Made by a program: the position numbers and the translations under genes | Part shown: in pieces, positions 16,796 to 25,181 of the stretch | Numbering within the stretch: the stretch's first letter is position 1 | How the letters are laid out: every line of letters begins with the position of its first letter | The notes under the pieces: model-generated | What the model was told of the DNA's origin: nothing | Database searches by the model: none | Seen by the model: the letters and a program-made list of their open reading frames with translations, nothing else | DNA from: Paraburkholderia ginsengisoli NBRC 100965 | GTDB lineage: Bacteria > Pseudomonadota > Gammaproteobacteria > Burkholderiales > Burkholderiaceae | Direction of reading: 5' to 3' | NCBI RefSeq assembly: GCF_000739735.1 | Contig: NZ_BBJF01000012.1 | Location: 34,096-98,095 of the forward strand | Length of the DNA: 64,000 bases

Positions 16796-17622
16796 CGAAC
16801 CCATCCGCCAACGCGCAGATTGCTCTGGACGATGTCGCGGTGCTGATGCCCGCGTACAACGGCCAGGCCGACGTGAATCTAACGCTTGCGTCGTTCGATG
16901 AAAGTGCGCTGGTTCACGTATTGATCATCGACGACGGCAGCACGCCGCCAATCGTCGCGCCGGCGCTGCCCAACCTGCGTATCGAAGTGCTGCGCATGCC
17001 GGAGAACGGTGGCATCGAACGTGCGTTGCAAACCGGTATCGACGCGCTCGCACAGCGCGGCTTCCGCTATGCCGCGCGAATCGACGCGGGCGACCGCAGC
17101 GTGCCGCAACGGCTCGCGAAGCAGCGCGCGTTCATGGAATCGCATCCGCACGTGGCCGGCCTCGGCATGTGGACCCAGGTCGTCACGCGCGCGGGCGAAC
17201 CCCTCTTCATGCTGATGCCGCCCGCCGCGCCGGACGTGATCCGCCGTCAACGTTTCCTGCGCTCGTGCCTCGCGCATCCGTCGATGATGCTGCGCGTCGA
17301 CGCCGTGCGCGCGGTCGGCAACTACCGCGCCGACTATCGTTCCGCCGAAGACCTCGATCTGTTCGTACGTCTGATGGAACGCTACGACTGCGCGAACCTG
17401 CCGGAACTCGGGCTCTACTACGAGCTGAACGAAGGCGGTATCAGCGCGACCAAACGGCGCCGTCAGATCACGTCGACAATGCGTTTGCAGTTGCGCTACT
17501 TCAACGTCGCCAATCCGTGCGACTGGCTCGGCCTCGCGAAAAATTTTCTGCATCTGGTCACGCCGTATCGCGCGCTGCAACGGGTCAAACGCGTGCTGCT
17601 CGCGCCGCGCGCGAACCACTGA
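16792..17622 (+). CDS. Family 2 glycosyltransferase
   Basis: 276-residue GT-A fold enzyme starting at ATG 16792, which overlaps the flippase stop (ATGA). The nucleotide-sugar-binding start VAVLMPAYNGQ and VLIIDDGS, the metal-binding region RIDAGDR (where DxD is usual) and the late RSAEDLDLFVRL segment are visible. It lacks membrane spans. It probably adds one sugar of the repeat unit flipped by the preceding gene product. Donor and acceptor are unknown. Confidence 0.85.
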   Translation: MTNPSANAQIALDDVAVLMPAYNGQADVNLTLASFDESALVHVLIIDDGSTPPIVAPALPNLRIEVLRMPENGGIERALQTGIDALAQRGFRYAARIDAGDRSVPQRLAKQRAFMESHPHVAGLGMWTQVVTRAGEPLFMLMPPAAPDVIRRQRFLRSCLAHPSMMLRVDAVRAVGNYRADYRSAEDLDLFVRLMERYDCANLPELGLYYELNEGGISATKRRRQITSTMRLQLRYFNVANPCDWLGLAKNFLHLVTPYRALQRVKRVLLAPRANH

Positions 17623-17670
17623 AGCATCCGCCGCCCCACACCGCCCCATTCACCGCCGAGCCCGTTCCGC

Positions 17671-18819
17671 ATGAAGCCTGTCCTGAAGTCGACGCCCGCG
17701 CTGCGCATCACACTCGTCTGCAACACCGCCTGGGCCATCCATACCTATCGGCAAGGGCTGATCCGCATGCTGGTCGGACGCGGCGTCGACGTGACGGTGC
17801 TCGCGCCGCGCGACCGCACGTTCGAACTGCTCACCGCGATGGGCTGTCGCTGCATCGAACTGCCGGTCGCGTCCAAAGGCACCAATCCGCGCGACGATCT
17901 GCGCACGCTGCTCGCGCTCTACCGGCAATACCGAATCATTCGTCCGCACGTGGTGTTCCACTACACAATCAAGCCGAACATTTACGGCTCGATCGCCGCG
18001 AAGCTCGCGGGCGTGCAGTCGGTCGCGGTGACGACCGGGCTCGGCTACGTGTTCATCCAGCAGAGCCGCGCCGCGCAGGTGGCGAAAAAACTGTATCGTT
18101 TTGCGTTCCGCTTCCCGCGCGAAATCTGGTTTCTGAATCGCGACGACCAGGCCGCGTTTGTCGAGCAGAATTTGTTGGTGCATCCTGAGCGGGCGCGGCT
18201 ACTGCACGGCGAAGGTGTCGATCTGGAACAGTTCGCAGTCGCACCGTTGCCCGAGCGGCAAACCTTTAAATTCGTGCTGATCGGGCGGCTCCTGTGGGAC
18301 AAAGGGGTCGGCGAATACGTGGAGGCCGCGCGGCGTTTGCGTGAACGTTATCCGCACGCGCGGTTCCAGCTGCTCGGTCCGGTCGGCGTCGACAATCCGA
18401 GCGCGCTCACGCGCGACGAAGTGGCGGCGTGGGAAAAGGAAGGCGTGATCGAGTATCTCGGCGAGGCGCACGACGTGCGGCCCTTCATCGCCGACGCGGA
18501 TTGCGTCGTGTTGCCGTCGTATCGCGAAGGCGTGCCGCGCACGCTGATGGAAGCGTCGGCGATGGGCCGGCCGATCGTCACGACCGACGTGCCGGGTTGC
18601 CGCGAGGTCGTGGCCGACGGGGTCAACGGCTTGCTGTGCGAAGTGCGCAACGCGGAAAGCCTCGCCGCGCAACTCGCGCGCATGCTCGACATGAGCAACG
18701 CCGAACGCCGCGCGATGGCCGAGCGCGGCCGGCAGAAAGTCGCACAAGAATTCGACGAACGCGTTGTCGTCGAAACGTATAAAGACCTGGTGCAGAAAAT
18801 GACGGGTGTTTTACTTTAA
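17671..18819 (+). CDS. Family 4 glycosyltransferase
   Basis: 382-residue GT-B enzyme. The N-terminal domain begins RITLVCNTAWAIHTYRQGLI; HYTIKPNIYGSIAAKLAG and TGLGYVF resemble the CapM/WbjE-like subfamily. The C-terminal donor domain starts FKFVLIGRLLWDKGVGEY and has the retaining GT4 motif REGVPRTLMEASAMGRPIV. It sits between a GT2 and galE in a flippase operon; galE may supply UDP-Gal or UDP-GalNAc. Specificity is unknown. Confidence 0.87.
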   Translation: MKPVLKSTPALRITLVCNTAWAIHTYRQGLIRMLVGRGVDVTVLAPRDRTFELLTAMGCRCIELPVASKGTNPRDDLRTLLALYRQYRIIRPHVVFHYTIKPNIYGSIAAKLAGVQSVAVTTGLGYVFIQQSRAAQVAKKLYRFAFRFPREIWFLNRDDQAAFVEQNLLVHPERARLLHGEGVDLEQFAVAPLPERQTFKFVLIGRLLWDKGVGEYVEAARRLRERYPHARFQLLGPVGVDNPSALTRDEVAAWEKEGVIEYLGEAHDVRPFIADADCVVLPSYREGVPRTLMEASAMGRPIVTTDVPGCREVVADGVNGLLCEVRNAESLAAQLARMLDMSNAERRAMAERGRQKVAQEFDERVVVETYKDLVQKMTGVLL

Positions 18820-18832
18820 TGGAGCAAACAGC

Positions 18833-19855
18833 ATGACCACGAAGGGCACGATTCTGGTAACGGGCGGCGCCGGCTTCATCGGTTCGCACACATGTGTCGA
18901 ACTGCTCAACGGCGGCTACGACGTCGTGGTGATCGACAATCTCGTGAACAGCAACCGCGAATCGCTGCGGCGCGTGGAAAAAATCACCGGCCGCGCCGTG
19001 ACCTTCTACGACAACGACGCCCGCGACGTCGACGCGCTCAACCGTATTTTCGACGCGCACCCGATCACGGGCGCGATTCACTTCGCCGCGCTGAAGGCGG
19101 TCGGCGAATCGGTCGCGAAGCCGATCGAGTACTACAGCAACAACGTCGGCAGCCTGCTGACGCTGCTCGGCGTGATGCGCGATCGCAACGTCAGGCAGTT
19201 CGTGTTCAGTTCGTCGGCCACCGTGTACGGCGTGCCGAAAAGCTCACCGATCGACGAGTCGTTCCCGCTGTCGGCGACCAATCCGTACGGCCAGTCGAAG
19301 CTGATCGCCGAGCAGGTGCTGCGCGATCTGGAACTGTCCGATCCGTCGTGGCGCATCGCCACGCTGCGTTACTTCAACCCGGTCGGCGCGCACGAGAGCG
19401 GGCTGATCGGCGAAGACCCAGCCGGCATTCCGAACAACCTGATGCCGTACGTCGCGCAGGTGGCGGTCGGCAAGCTCGACAAGCTGCGCGTGTTCGGCGG
19501 CGATTATGAAACGCCCGACGGCACCGGCGTGCGTGATTACATCCACGTGGTCGATCTGGCGCGCGGGCATCTGCTCGCGCTCGACGCGCTGGTCAAGCGC
19601 GATGCGAGCTTCGTCGTGAACCTCGGCACGGGCCAGGGCTATAGCGTGCTGGACGTGGTGCACGCGTTCGAGAAGGCGTCGGGCAAGCCGGTGCCGTACG
19701 AGATCGTCGCGCGCCGTCCGGGCGACGTCGCGTCGTGCTTCGCCGATCCGGCCGCGGCTGAGAACATCATCGGCTGGCGCGCGCAGTTCGGCATCGAACG
19801 GATGTGTGCGGATCACTGGCGCTGGCAGTCGAGCAATCCGCGTGGGTTTGCTTGA
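18833..19855 (+). CDS. galE: UDP-glucose 4-epimerase GalE
   Basis: Interconverts UDP-Glc and UDP-Gal, and possibly the GlcNAc forms (340 residues). ATG 18833 is preceded by GGAG; an earlier in-frame ATG at 18806 lies inside the upstream gene and adds non-family residues. NAD-binding GGAGFIGSH, catalytic region SSSATVYG and YGQSK, and RYFNPVGAHESGLIGEDP are intact. A decayed partial copy of this gene occurs at 34067-34358. Confidence 0.96.
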   Translation: MTTKGTILVTGGAGFIGSHTCVELLNGGYDVVVIDNLVNSNRESLRRVEKITGRAVTFYDNDARDVDALNRIFDAHPITGAIHFAALKAVGESVAKPIEYYSNNVGSLLTLLGVMRDRNVRQFVFSSSATVYGVPKSSPIDESFPLSATNPYGQSKLIAEQVLRDLELSDPSWRIATLRYFNPVGAHESGLIGEDPAGIPNNLMPYVAQVAVGKLDKLRVFGGDYETPDGTGVRDYIHVVDLARGHLLALDALVKRDASFVVNLGTGQGYSVLDVVHAFEKASGKPVPYEIVARRPGDVASCFADPAAAENIIGWRAQFGIERMCADHWRWQSSNPRGFA

Positions 19856-19881
19856 GGCGCGCGGCAACAAGGTAGGTGAAA

Positions 19882-19932
19882 ATCGACGGCGGAACTGGCG
19901 GGTTGCGATACACGAACTCCGCCGCCGTCGAT
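19882..19932. terminator. Weak stem-loop after galE
   Basis: Arms ATCGACGGCGGA (19882-19893) and TCCGCCGCCGTCGAT (19918-19932) pair with a small bulge around a 24-base loop. No T-run follows. It could be a weak or Rho-assisted terminator of the flippase-galE operon before the livK-like gene. A possible -10 box TATACT lies at 19995-20000. Confidence 0.35.
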
Positions 19933-20102
19933 ATCCCCATTGCGGGATTGCACCAAGCGGGTAAGTCCGAATATTACTAATACTTTACGATTTCTATACT
20001 GCCTCACCGGTGGACGGTCAGGCTTCCTAAGAACGTCCGATCGGCGCGCATGGGAGCCGCATCGGGGCTTCGTGCAAGATAAGACATGCTACGGAGACAG
20101 TC

Positions 20103-21317
20103 ATGGGAATTCGCTTGAAGAGCGTCGTGAGCGCGCTCGCGTTTTGCGCCCTCGCTAATGTCAGCTACGCAGCCGACCCGATCAAGATCGGCGTCGACGG
20201 ACCTTTCACCGGCGGCTCGTCTTCGATGGGCGTGAGCATGCGCGACGGCGTACGTCTCGCCACCGCCGAAATCAACAAGAGCGGCGGCGTGCTCGGCCGG
20301 CAGATCGTGCTGGTCGAACGCGACGACGAAGCGAAAAACGAACGCGGCGTCCAGATCGCGCAAGAGCTGATCAACAAGGAGAAAGTCGTCGCGGTGGTCG
20401 GCTACATCAACACCGGCGTCGCGCTCGCGTCGCAACGCTTCTTCCAGGAAGCGAAGATCCCGGTCTTCAACAACGTCGCGACCGGCAGCGTCGTCACCAA
20501 ACAGTTCACCGATCAGCCCGACAACTACGTGTTCCGCAACGCCGCCGCGGACCGCATTCAGGCGCCGATGATCGTCGACGAAGCCGTCACGAAACGCGGT
20601 TTCAAGAAAGTCGCGATTCTCGCCGACTCGACCAACTACGGCCAGCTCGGCCGAGAAGACCTCGAAAAAGCGCTCGCCGCGAAAGGCGTGAAGCCGGTCG
20701 CCGTCGAGAAATTTAACATCAAGGACGTCGACATGACCGCGCAGTTGCTCAAGGCCAAGGAGGCCGGCGCTGAAGCGGTGCTGACGTACGGCATCGGCCC
20801 TGAGCTCGCGCAGATCGCCAACGGCATGGCCAAGCTCGGCTGGAAAGTGCCGCTGATCGGCAGCTGGACGCTCTCGATGGCGAACTACATCGACAACGCG
20901 AGCACCAACGGCGAAGGCGCGCGCATGCCCCAGACCTTCATTCAGGAAGCGAATACGCCCAAACGCAAGGCGTTCATCGACGCGTACCTGAAGGAATTCA
21001 AGCCGAAGAACAATCGCATCGATTCGCCGGTGTCGGCCGCGCAAGGTTACGACTCGATCTACCTGCTGGCCGCCGCGATCACCCAGGCCGGCTCGACCGA
21101 CGGCCCGAAGGTGCGCGCCGCGCTCGAAAGCCTCAACACCAAGGTGGAAGGCGTCGTGATGGTCTACGACAAGCCGTTCACGCACGACGACCACGAAGCG
21201 ATCAGTCCGAACGTGCCGGTGGTCGGCGAGGTCAAGGGCGGCCGCGTGGTCTATGCGTACGAAGCCGATCGCAAGGGCGGCGGTCAGTTGCGCACCAAGC
21301 AGGCGTCGTCGAACTAG
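20103..21317 (+). CDS. livK: Branched-chain amino acid ABC transporter substrate-binding protein
   Basis: Periplasmic binding protein of the Leu/Ile/Val family (404 residues). The signal peptide ends at VSYA-AD and lacks a lipobox. The mature start DPIKIGVDGPFTGGSSSMG, the early LATAEINKSGGVLG and VVGYINTGVALA are typical. It heads a complete importer: permease, fused permease-ATPase and second ATPase all follow on the same strand. The ligand could be another amino acid or an aromatic compound, since the family is broad. Confidence 0.88.
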   Translation: MGIRLKSVVSALAFCALANVSYAADPIKIGVDGPFTGGSSSMGVSMRDGVRLATAEINKSGGVLGRQIVLVERDDEAKNERGVQIAQELINKEKVVAVVGYINTGVALASQRFFQEAKIPVFNNVATGSVVTKQFTDQPDNYVFRNAAADRIQAPMIVDEAVTKRGFKKVAILADSTNYGQLGREDLEKALAAKGVKPVAVEKFNIKDVDMTAQLLKAKEAGAEAVLTYGIGPELAQIANGMAKLGWKVPLIGSWTLSMANYIDNASTNGEGARMPQTFIQEANTPKRKAFIDAYLKEFKPKNNRIDSPVSAAQGYDSIYLLAAAITQAGSTDGPKVRAALESLNTKVEGVVMVYDKPFTHDDHEAISPNVPVVGEVKGGRVVYAYEADRKGGGQLRTKQASSN

Positions 21318-21480
21318 GCGGGCCCGACGCAAACCCGACGTGAACCCCGGCGCGCAACCCGCGCCGGTCTCACGGCAAACCCGCGCGCACGACGCGCGGC
21401 AGCATGCTCCGGGAGCCGCGCCCGCCTGATAGCGAGCGCGGCTTTTGCCTCATCAGCGGTGAACACGAAGGCGCACGACG

Positions 21481-22356
21481 ATGGCCATTCTTCTGCAGCT
21501 CATCTATAGCGGCATTGCACTCGGCATGATCTACGCCGTGATCGCATTCGGCTACCAACTCACGTTCGCGACATCCGGCACGCTGAACTTCGGCCAGGGC
21601 GACGCGCTGATGCTCGGAGCGCTGGTCGGCCTCACGCTCGTCTCACTCGGCGTCAACTACTGGCTGATGATTCCGCTCGTCTGCCTGTTCGGTCTGTTGC
21701 AAGGCGCGTTCGTCGAACGCATCGGCGTGCGGCCCGCGATCAAGATCAAATCCGAATTCGGCTGGATCATGTCGACCATCGCGCTCGGCATCATCTTCAA
21801 GAACGTCGCGGAGAACGTCTGGGGGCGCGACGATCTGCGCTTCCCGTCGCCGCTGCCCGAAGCGCCGCTCAAGGTGTTCGGCGCGAACGTGCTGCCGATG
21901 GAACTGCTGGTGGTCGGCGGCGCGCTCGTGATGATGCTGGCCGTCGAGTTCTTCAACCGCAAGACGATCTTCGGCAAGGCGGTGGTGGCCACCGCGAACG
22001 ACCGCGACGCCGCCGCGCTGATGGGCATCAACACCGGCCTCGTGATCACGTTTTCCTACGCGCTGTCGTCGCTGACCGCCGCGTTCGCGGGCGTGCTGAT
22101 CGCCCCGCTCACGCTGACCGGCGCAACGATGGGCGCGGTGCTCGGGCTCAAGGCGTTCGCGGTGGCGATCATCGGCGGGCTGTCGAGCGGATTGGGCATC
22201 GTGGTCGGCGGCGTGATTCTCGGGATCGCGGAGACCACCACGGGCTTCTACATCTCCACCGGCTACAAGGACGTGCCAGGGCTCGTGCTGCTGCTGATCG
22301 TGCTCGCGCTGAAACCCGCCGGCCTGTTCGGCAAGACCTCGATCAAGAAAGTGTGA
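21481..22356 (+). CDS. livH: Branched-chain amino acid ABC transporter permease LivH type
   Basis: Inner-membrane permease of 291 residues with about eight spans. It starts MAILLQLIYSGIALGMIYAVIAFG, and has SGTLNFGQGDALMLGA and the EAA-like ANDRDAAALMGINTG followed by GAVLGLKAFAVAIIGGLSSGLG. It precedes the fused permease-ATPase gene; the stop at 22354 is nine bases before the chosen GTG start. Confidence 0.92.
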   Translation: MAILLQLIYSGIALGMIYAVIAFGYQLTFATSGTLNFGQGDALMLGALVGLTLVSLGVNYWLMIPLVCLFGLLQGAFVERIGVRPAIKIKSEFGWIMSTIALGIIFKNVAENVWGRDDLRFPSPLPEAPLKVFGANVLPMELLVVGGALVMMLAVEFFNRKTIFGKAVVATANDRDAAALMGINTGLVITFSYALSSLTAAFAGVLIAPLTLTGATMGAVLGLKAFAVAIIGGLSSGLGIVVGGVILGIAETTTGFYISTGYKDVPGLVLLLIVLALKPAGLFGKTSIKKV

Positions 22357-22364
22357 GGCCCGCC

Positions 22365-24314
22365 GTGAACCTGAAGAAACTCATTGCGTCGGCTGTGGCG
22401 CTGGTTGCGCTCGCGGTGTTCCCGGTGTTGTCGGGCAACCCGTATTACATCCATCTGTTCGAGACCATCATGATCTACGCGATCCTGCTGTTCGGTCTCG
22501 ACATCGTGGTCGGCTATACCGGCCAGGTTTCGCTCGGCCATGCGGGGCTGTTCGGCGTCGGCGCTTACACGGCGGGCGTGCTGTTCTTCAAGCTCGGCAT
22601 GCCGTTCTTCGTGACCGCGCCGCTCGCGATCCTGATCACCGCCGGCTTCGGCGCGATCCTCGCGCTGCCCGCGTTGCGCGTGTCCGGCCCGTATCTCGCG
22701 ATGGTCACGCTCGCGTTCGGCACGATCCTGCAGATTCTCATCAACGAGATGGATTTCCTGACCAACGGGCCGATGGGCGTGAAGATTCCGAAGCCGTCGC
22801 TTGGCGGCCGGCCGATGAACGAAGTCGAATACTACTGGCTCGTCGCGGCGCTGCTGGTGGTGTCGCTGATCGTCGTGCATCGCGTGCTCAAGTCGCATCT
22901 GGGCCGCGCGTTCGAAGCGCTGCGCGACAGCCCGATCGCGTCGGACTGCATGGGCGTGTCGGTGTATCGCTACAAGGTCTACGCGTTCGTGATCAGCGCG
23001 GGCTTCGCGGGCCTGGCCGGTTGCCTGTACTCGTATTCGGAGCAGTACATCTCGCCGAACACGTACAACTTCGAACTCACCATCCTGTTCCTGCTGGCGA
23101 TCATCATGGGCGGACGCAAGACGCGCACCGGCGCGCTGCTCGGCTCGGCGATCATCGTGCTGCTGCCGAAACTGCTCGACGACATCGACATGTTCCGCAT
23201 CGTCGCGTCGGTGCTGGCGGCGGTGGTCGTGATCGGCGCGGGCGTGGCGCTCGCGCGCAAGGTATCGACGCCGCGCAAGGTCGCGATTCCGGTGCTCGGC
23301 ACGGTCGGGCTCGCCGCGTTCTCGTACCGCATCGATACGCTCGCCGACTGGCGGCTGACGATCTTCGGCCTGATGATTCTGCTGGTCGTGTATTACCTGC
23401 AGGACGGCGTGGTCGGCTTCGTGCGCAAGATCGTGCTGCATGGCCGCGTGCGCACGGTCACCGTCGACACCACCGCGCCCGCGACGGTCGGCGGCGATGC
23501 GATTCAGGCGGTACAGGCGGCACCGTCCGGCGGCACGGAAGACATCCTGCAACTGCGCGGCATCCTGATGCAGTTCAGCGGCCTGAAGGCGCTCAACAAC
23601 GTCGACCTCACCGTGCAGCGCGGCACCATTCACGGACTGATCGGCCCGAACGGCTCGGGCAAGAGCACGATGATGAACGTGCTGACCGGCATCTACGTGC
23701 CGACCGCCGGCACGCTGGATTACCGGGGCACGTCGCTCGCGGGCAAAACTTCGGCGCAGATCGCGCTGGCGGGCATCGCGCGCACGTTCCAGAACGTGCA
23801 GCTATTCGGCGAGATGACCGCGCTCGAAAACGTGCTGGTCGGTCTGCATCACACGTTCCGCGCGAATCTCGCGGACGTCGGACTGATGACCGCGCGTTAC
23901 CGGCGCGAGGAAGAGGCCGCCCGCGAGCGCGCGTTCGGCATGCTGCGGTTCGTCGGGCTGGAGAACGCGGCCGGCGAAGAAGCGCGCAATCTGCCCTACG
24001 GCAAGCAGCGGCTGCTCGAAATCGCACGGGCGCTCGCGCTCGATCCGCAAGTGCTGCTGCTCGACGAACCGGCCGCGGGCCTCACCGCGCCGGACATCAA
24101 GGAACTGATCGCGATCATCCGCAAGGTGCGCGATCACGGCATTACCGTCGTGCTGATCGAACATCACATGGACGTCGTGATGAGCGTGTGCGACCGCGTG
24201 TCGGTGCTCGACTTCGGGCAGAAGATCGCGGAAGGCAATCCGGCCGACATCCAGTCGAACGAAAAAGTCATCGAGGCTTATCTCGGCGGCCAGGCGGCCG
24301 GGCAAGCGGCCTGA
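22365..24314 (+). CDS. Fused branched-chain amino acid ABC permease-ATPase (LivM-LivG)
   Basis: 649 residues from GTG 22365. Residues 1-350 or so are a LivM-type permease (GYTGQVSLGHAGLFGVGAY, RDSPIASDCMGVSVYRYK) followed by extra hydrophobic segments. From about 390 comes a complete LivG-type ATPase with Walker A GPNGSGKST, a LPYGKQRLLEIARAL signature, Walker B LLLDEPAAGL and the family insert. The reading frame is continuous through the join, so this is a genuine gene fusion rather than two overlapping genes. Fused forms of this kind are known in Burkholderiaceae. It supplies the second membrane half and one nucleotide-binding domain. Confidence 0.92.
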   Translation: MNLKKLIASAVALVALAVFPVLSGNPYYIHLFETIMIYAILLFGLDIVVGYTGQVSLGHAGLFGVGAYTAGVLFFKLGMPFFVTAPLAILITAGFGAILALPALRVSGPYLAMVTLAFGTILQILINEMDFLTNGPMGVKIPKPSLGGRPMNEVEYYWLVAALLVVSLIVVHRVLKSHLGRAFEALRDSPIASDCMGVSVYRYKVYAFVISAGFAGLAGCLYSYSEQYISPNTYNFELTILFLLAIIMGGRKTRTGALLGSAIIVLLPKLLDDIDMFRIVASVLAAVVVIGAGVALARKVSTPRKVAIPVLGTVGLAAFSYRIDTLADWRLTIFGLMILLVVYYLQDGVVGFVRKIVLHGRVRTVTVDTTAPATVGGDAIQAVQAAPSGGTEDILQLRGILMQFSGLKALNNVDLTVQRGTIHGLIGPNGSGKSTMMNVLTGIYVPTAGTLDYRGTSLAGKTSAQIALAGIARTFQNVQLFGEMTALENVLVGLHHTFRANLADVGLMTARYRREEEAARERAFGMLRFVGLENAAGEEARNLPYGKQRLLEIARALALDPQVLLLDEPAAGLTAPDIKELIAIIRKVRDHGITVVLIEHHMDVVMSVCDRVSVLDFGQKIAEGNPADIQSNEKVIEAYLGGQAAGQAA

Positions 24315-24364
24315 TTTCACGACCTGCGTCGCACGAACGCGTTTTGAGGTTCACAGGAACACAC

Positions 24365-25099
24365 ATGCTATCGATCAGAAATCTGCATGCGGGCTACGGC
24401 AAGGTCAAAGTGCTGCACGGCATTTCGATCGACGTGCCGAAGGCATCGGTCGTCACGCTGATCGGCTCGAACGGCGCGGGCAAGACCACCACGATGCGCG
24501 CGATCTCGGGGATGATCCGCCCAAGCGCCGGCGAGATCACGATGGGCGTCGGCGATAGCGCGAAGCGGATCGACACGCTCGACTCGCACCGCATCGCGCG
24601 GCTCGGCCTTGCGCATTCGCCGGAAGGCCGGCGCGTGTTTGCGACGATGAGCGTGACCGACAACCTGATTCTCGGCGCTTTCCCGCGCCTCACGTGGGCG
24701 CGGCCGCGCGGCGACGTGAACGCCGATCTGGAGCGCGCGATCGAACTGTTCCCGCGTCTGAAGGAGCGGCGTCATCAACTGGCCGGCACGCTCTCGGGCG
24801 GCGAACAGCAGATGCTGGCGATGGCGCGCGCGATCATGCTGAACCCGGAGCTGGTGCTGCTCGACGAACCGTCGATGGGGCTCGCGCCGATTCTCGTCGA
24901 AGAGGTGTTTCGCATCATCGAGAATCTGAAGAGCCAGGGGGTGACGATGCTGCTGGTCGAGCAGTTCGCCGCGGCGGCGCTGAATGTGGCCGACTACGGT
25001 TACGTGCTGGAGAACGGCCGGATCGCCGCGCATGGGCCGGCGGCGCAACTGCGCAACGATCCGTCGGTGAAGGCGGCTTATCTGGGCACGAGTCATTGA
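24365..25099 (+). CDS. livF: Branched-chain amino acid ABC transporter ATP-binding protein LivF type
   Basis: Second ATPase of the importer (244 residues). I chose ATG 24365 (MLSIRNLHAGYGKVKVLHG); the open frame continues upstream but only as an out-of-family shadow. Walker A GSNGAGKTT, AHSPEGRRVFATMSV, signature LSGGEQQML and Walker B LVLLDEPSMGLAP are present. It pairs with the LivG domain fused to the preceding permease. Confidence 0.93.
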   Translation: MLSIRNLHAGYGKVKVLHGISIDVPKASVVTLIGSNGAGKTTTMRAISGMIRPSAGEITMGVGDSAKRIDTLDSHRIARLGLAHSPEGRRVFATMSVTDNLILGAFPRLTWARPRGDVNADLERAIELFPRLKERRHQLAGTLSGGEQQMLAMARAIMLNPELVLLDEPSMGLAPILVEEVFRIIENLKSQGVTMLLVEQFAAAALNVADYGYVLENGRIAAHGPAAQLRNDPSVKAAYLGTSH

Positions 25100-25103
25100 T
25101 CGT

Positions 25104-25139
25104 GTCGGTGGACTGGCTTCGCCAGGTCATTTCACCGAC
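25104..25139. terminator. Stem-loop between convergent livF and chemoreceptor genes
   Basis: Outer arms GTCGGTG (25104-25110) and CACCGAC (25133-25139) enclose an inner CTGGC/GCCAG stem (25113-25117, 25121-25125). It occupies the short gap between converging genes, so a bidirectional termination role is likely, though no T-run is present. Confidence 0.4.
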
Positions 25140-25181
25140 GCATGTCACCGACTCGCTTCCCTGCCACGTCATACGCCTGGC

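Noticed and set aside
15410..16804. A 464-codon minus-strand frame opposite the flippase gene
   Set aside because: Composition is dominated by Glu, Arg, His and Gln with no motif; the plus strand encodes a clear membrane protein.
22263..23633. A 456-codon minus-strand frame opposite livH and the fused permease-ATPase
   Set aside because: Antisense to well-supported coding sequence and without recognisable domains.
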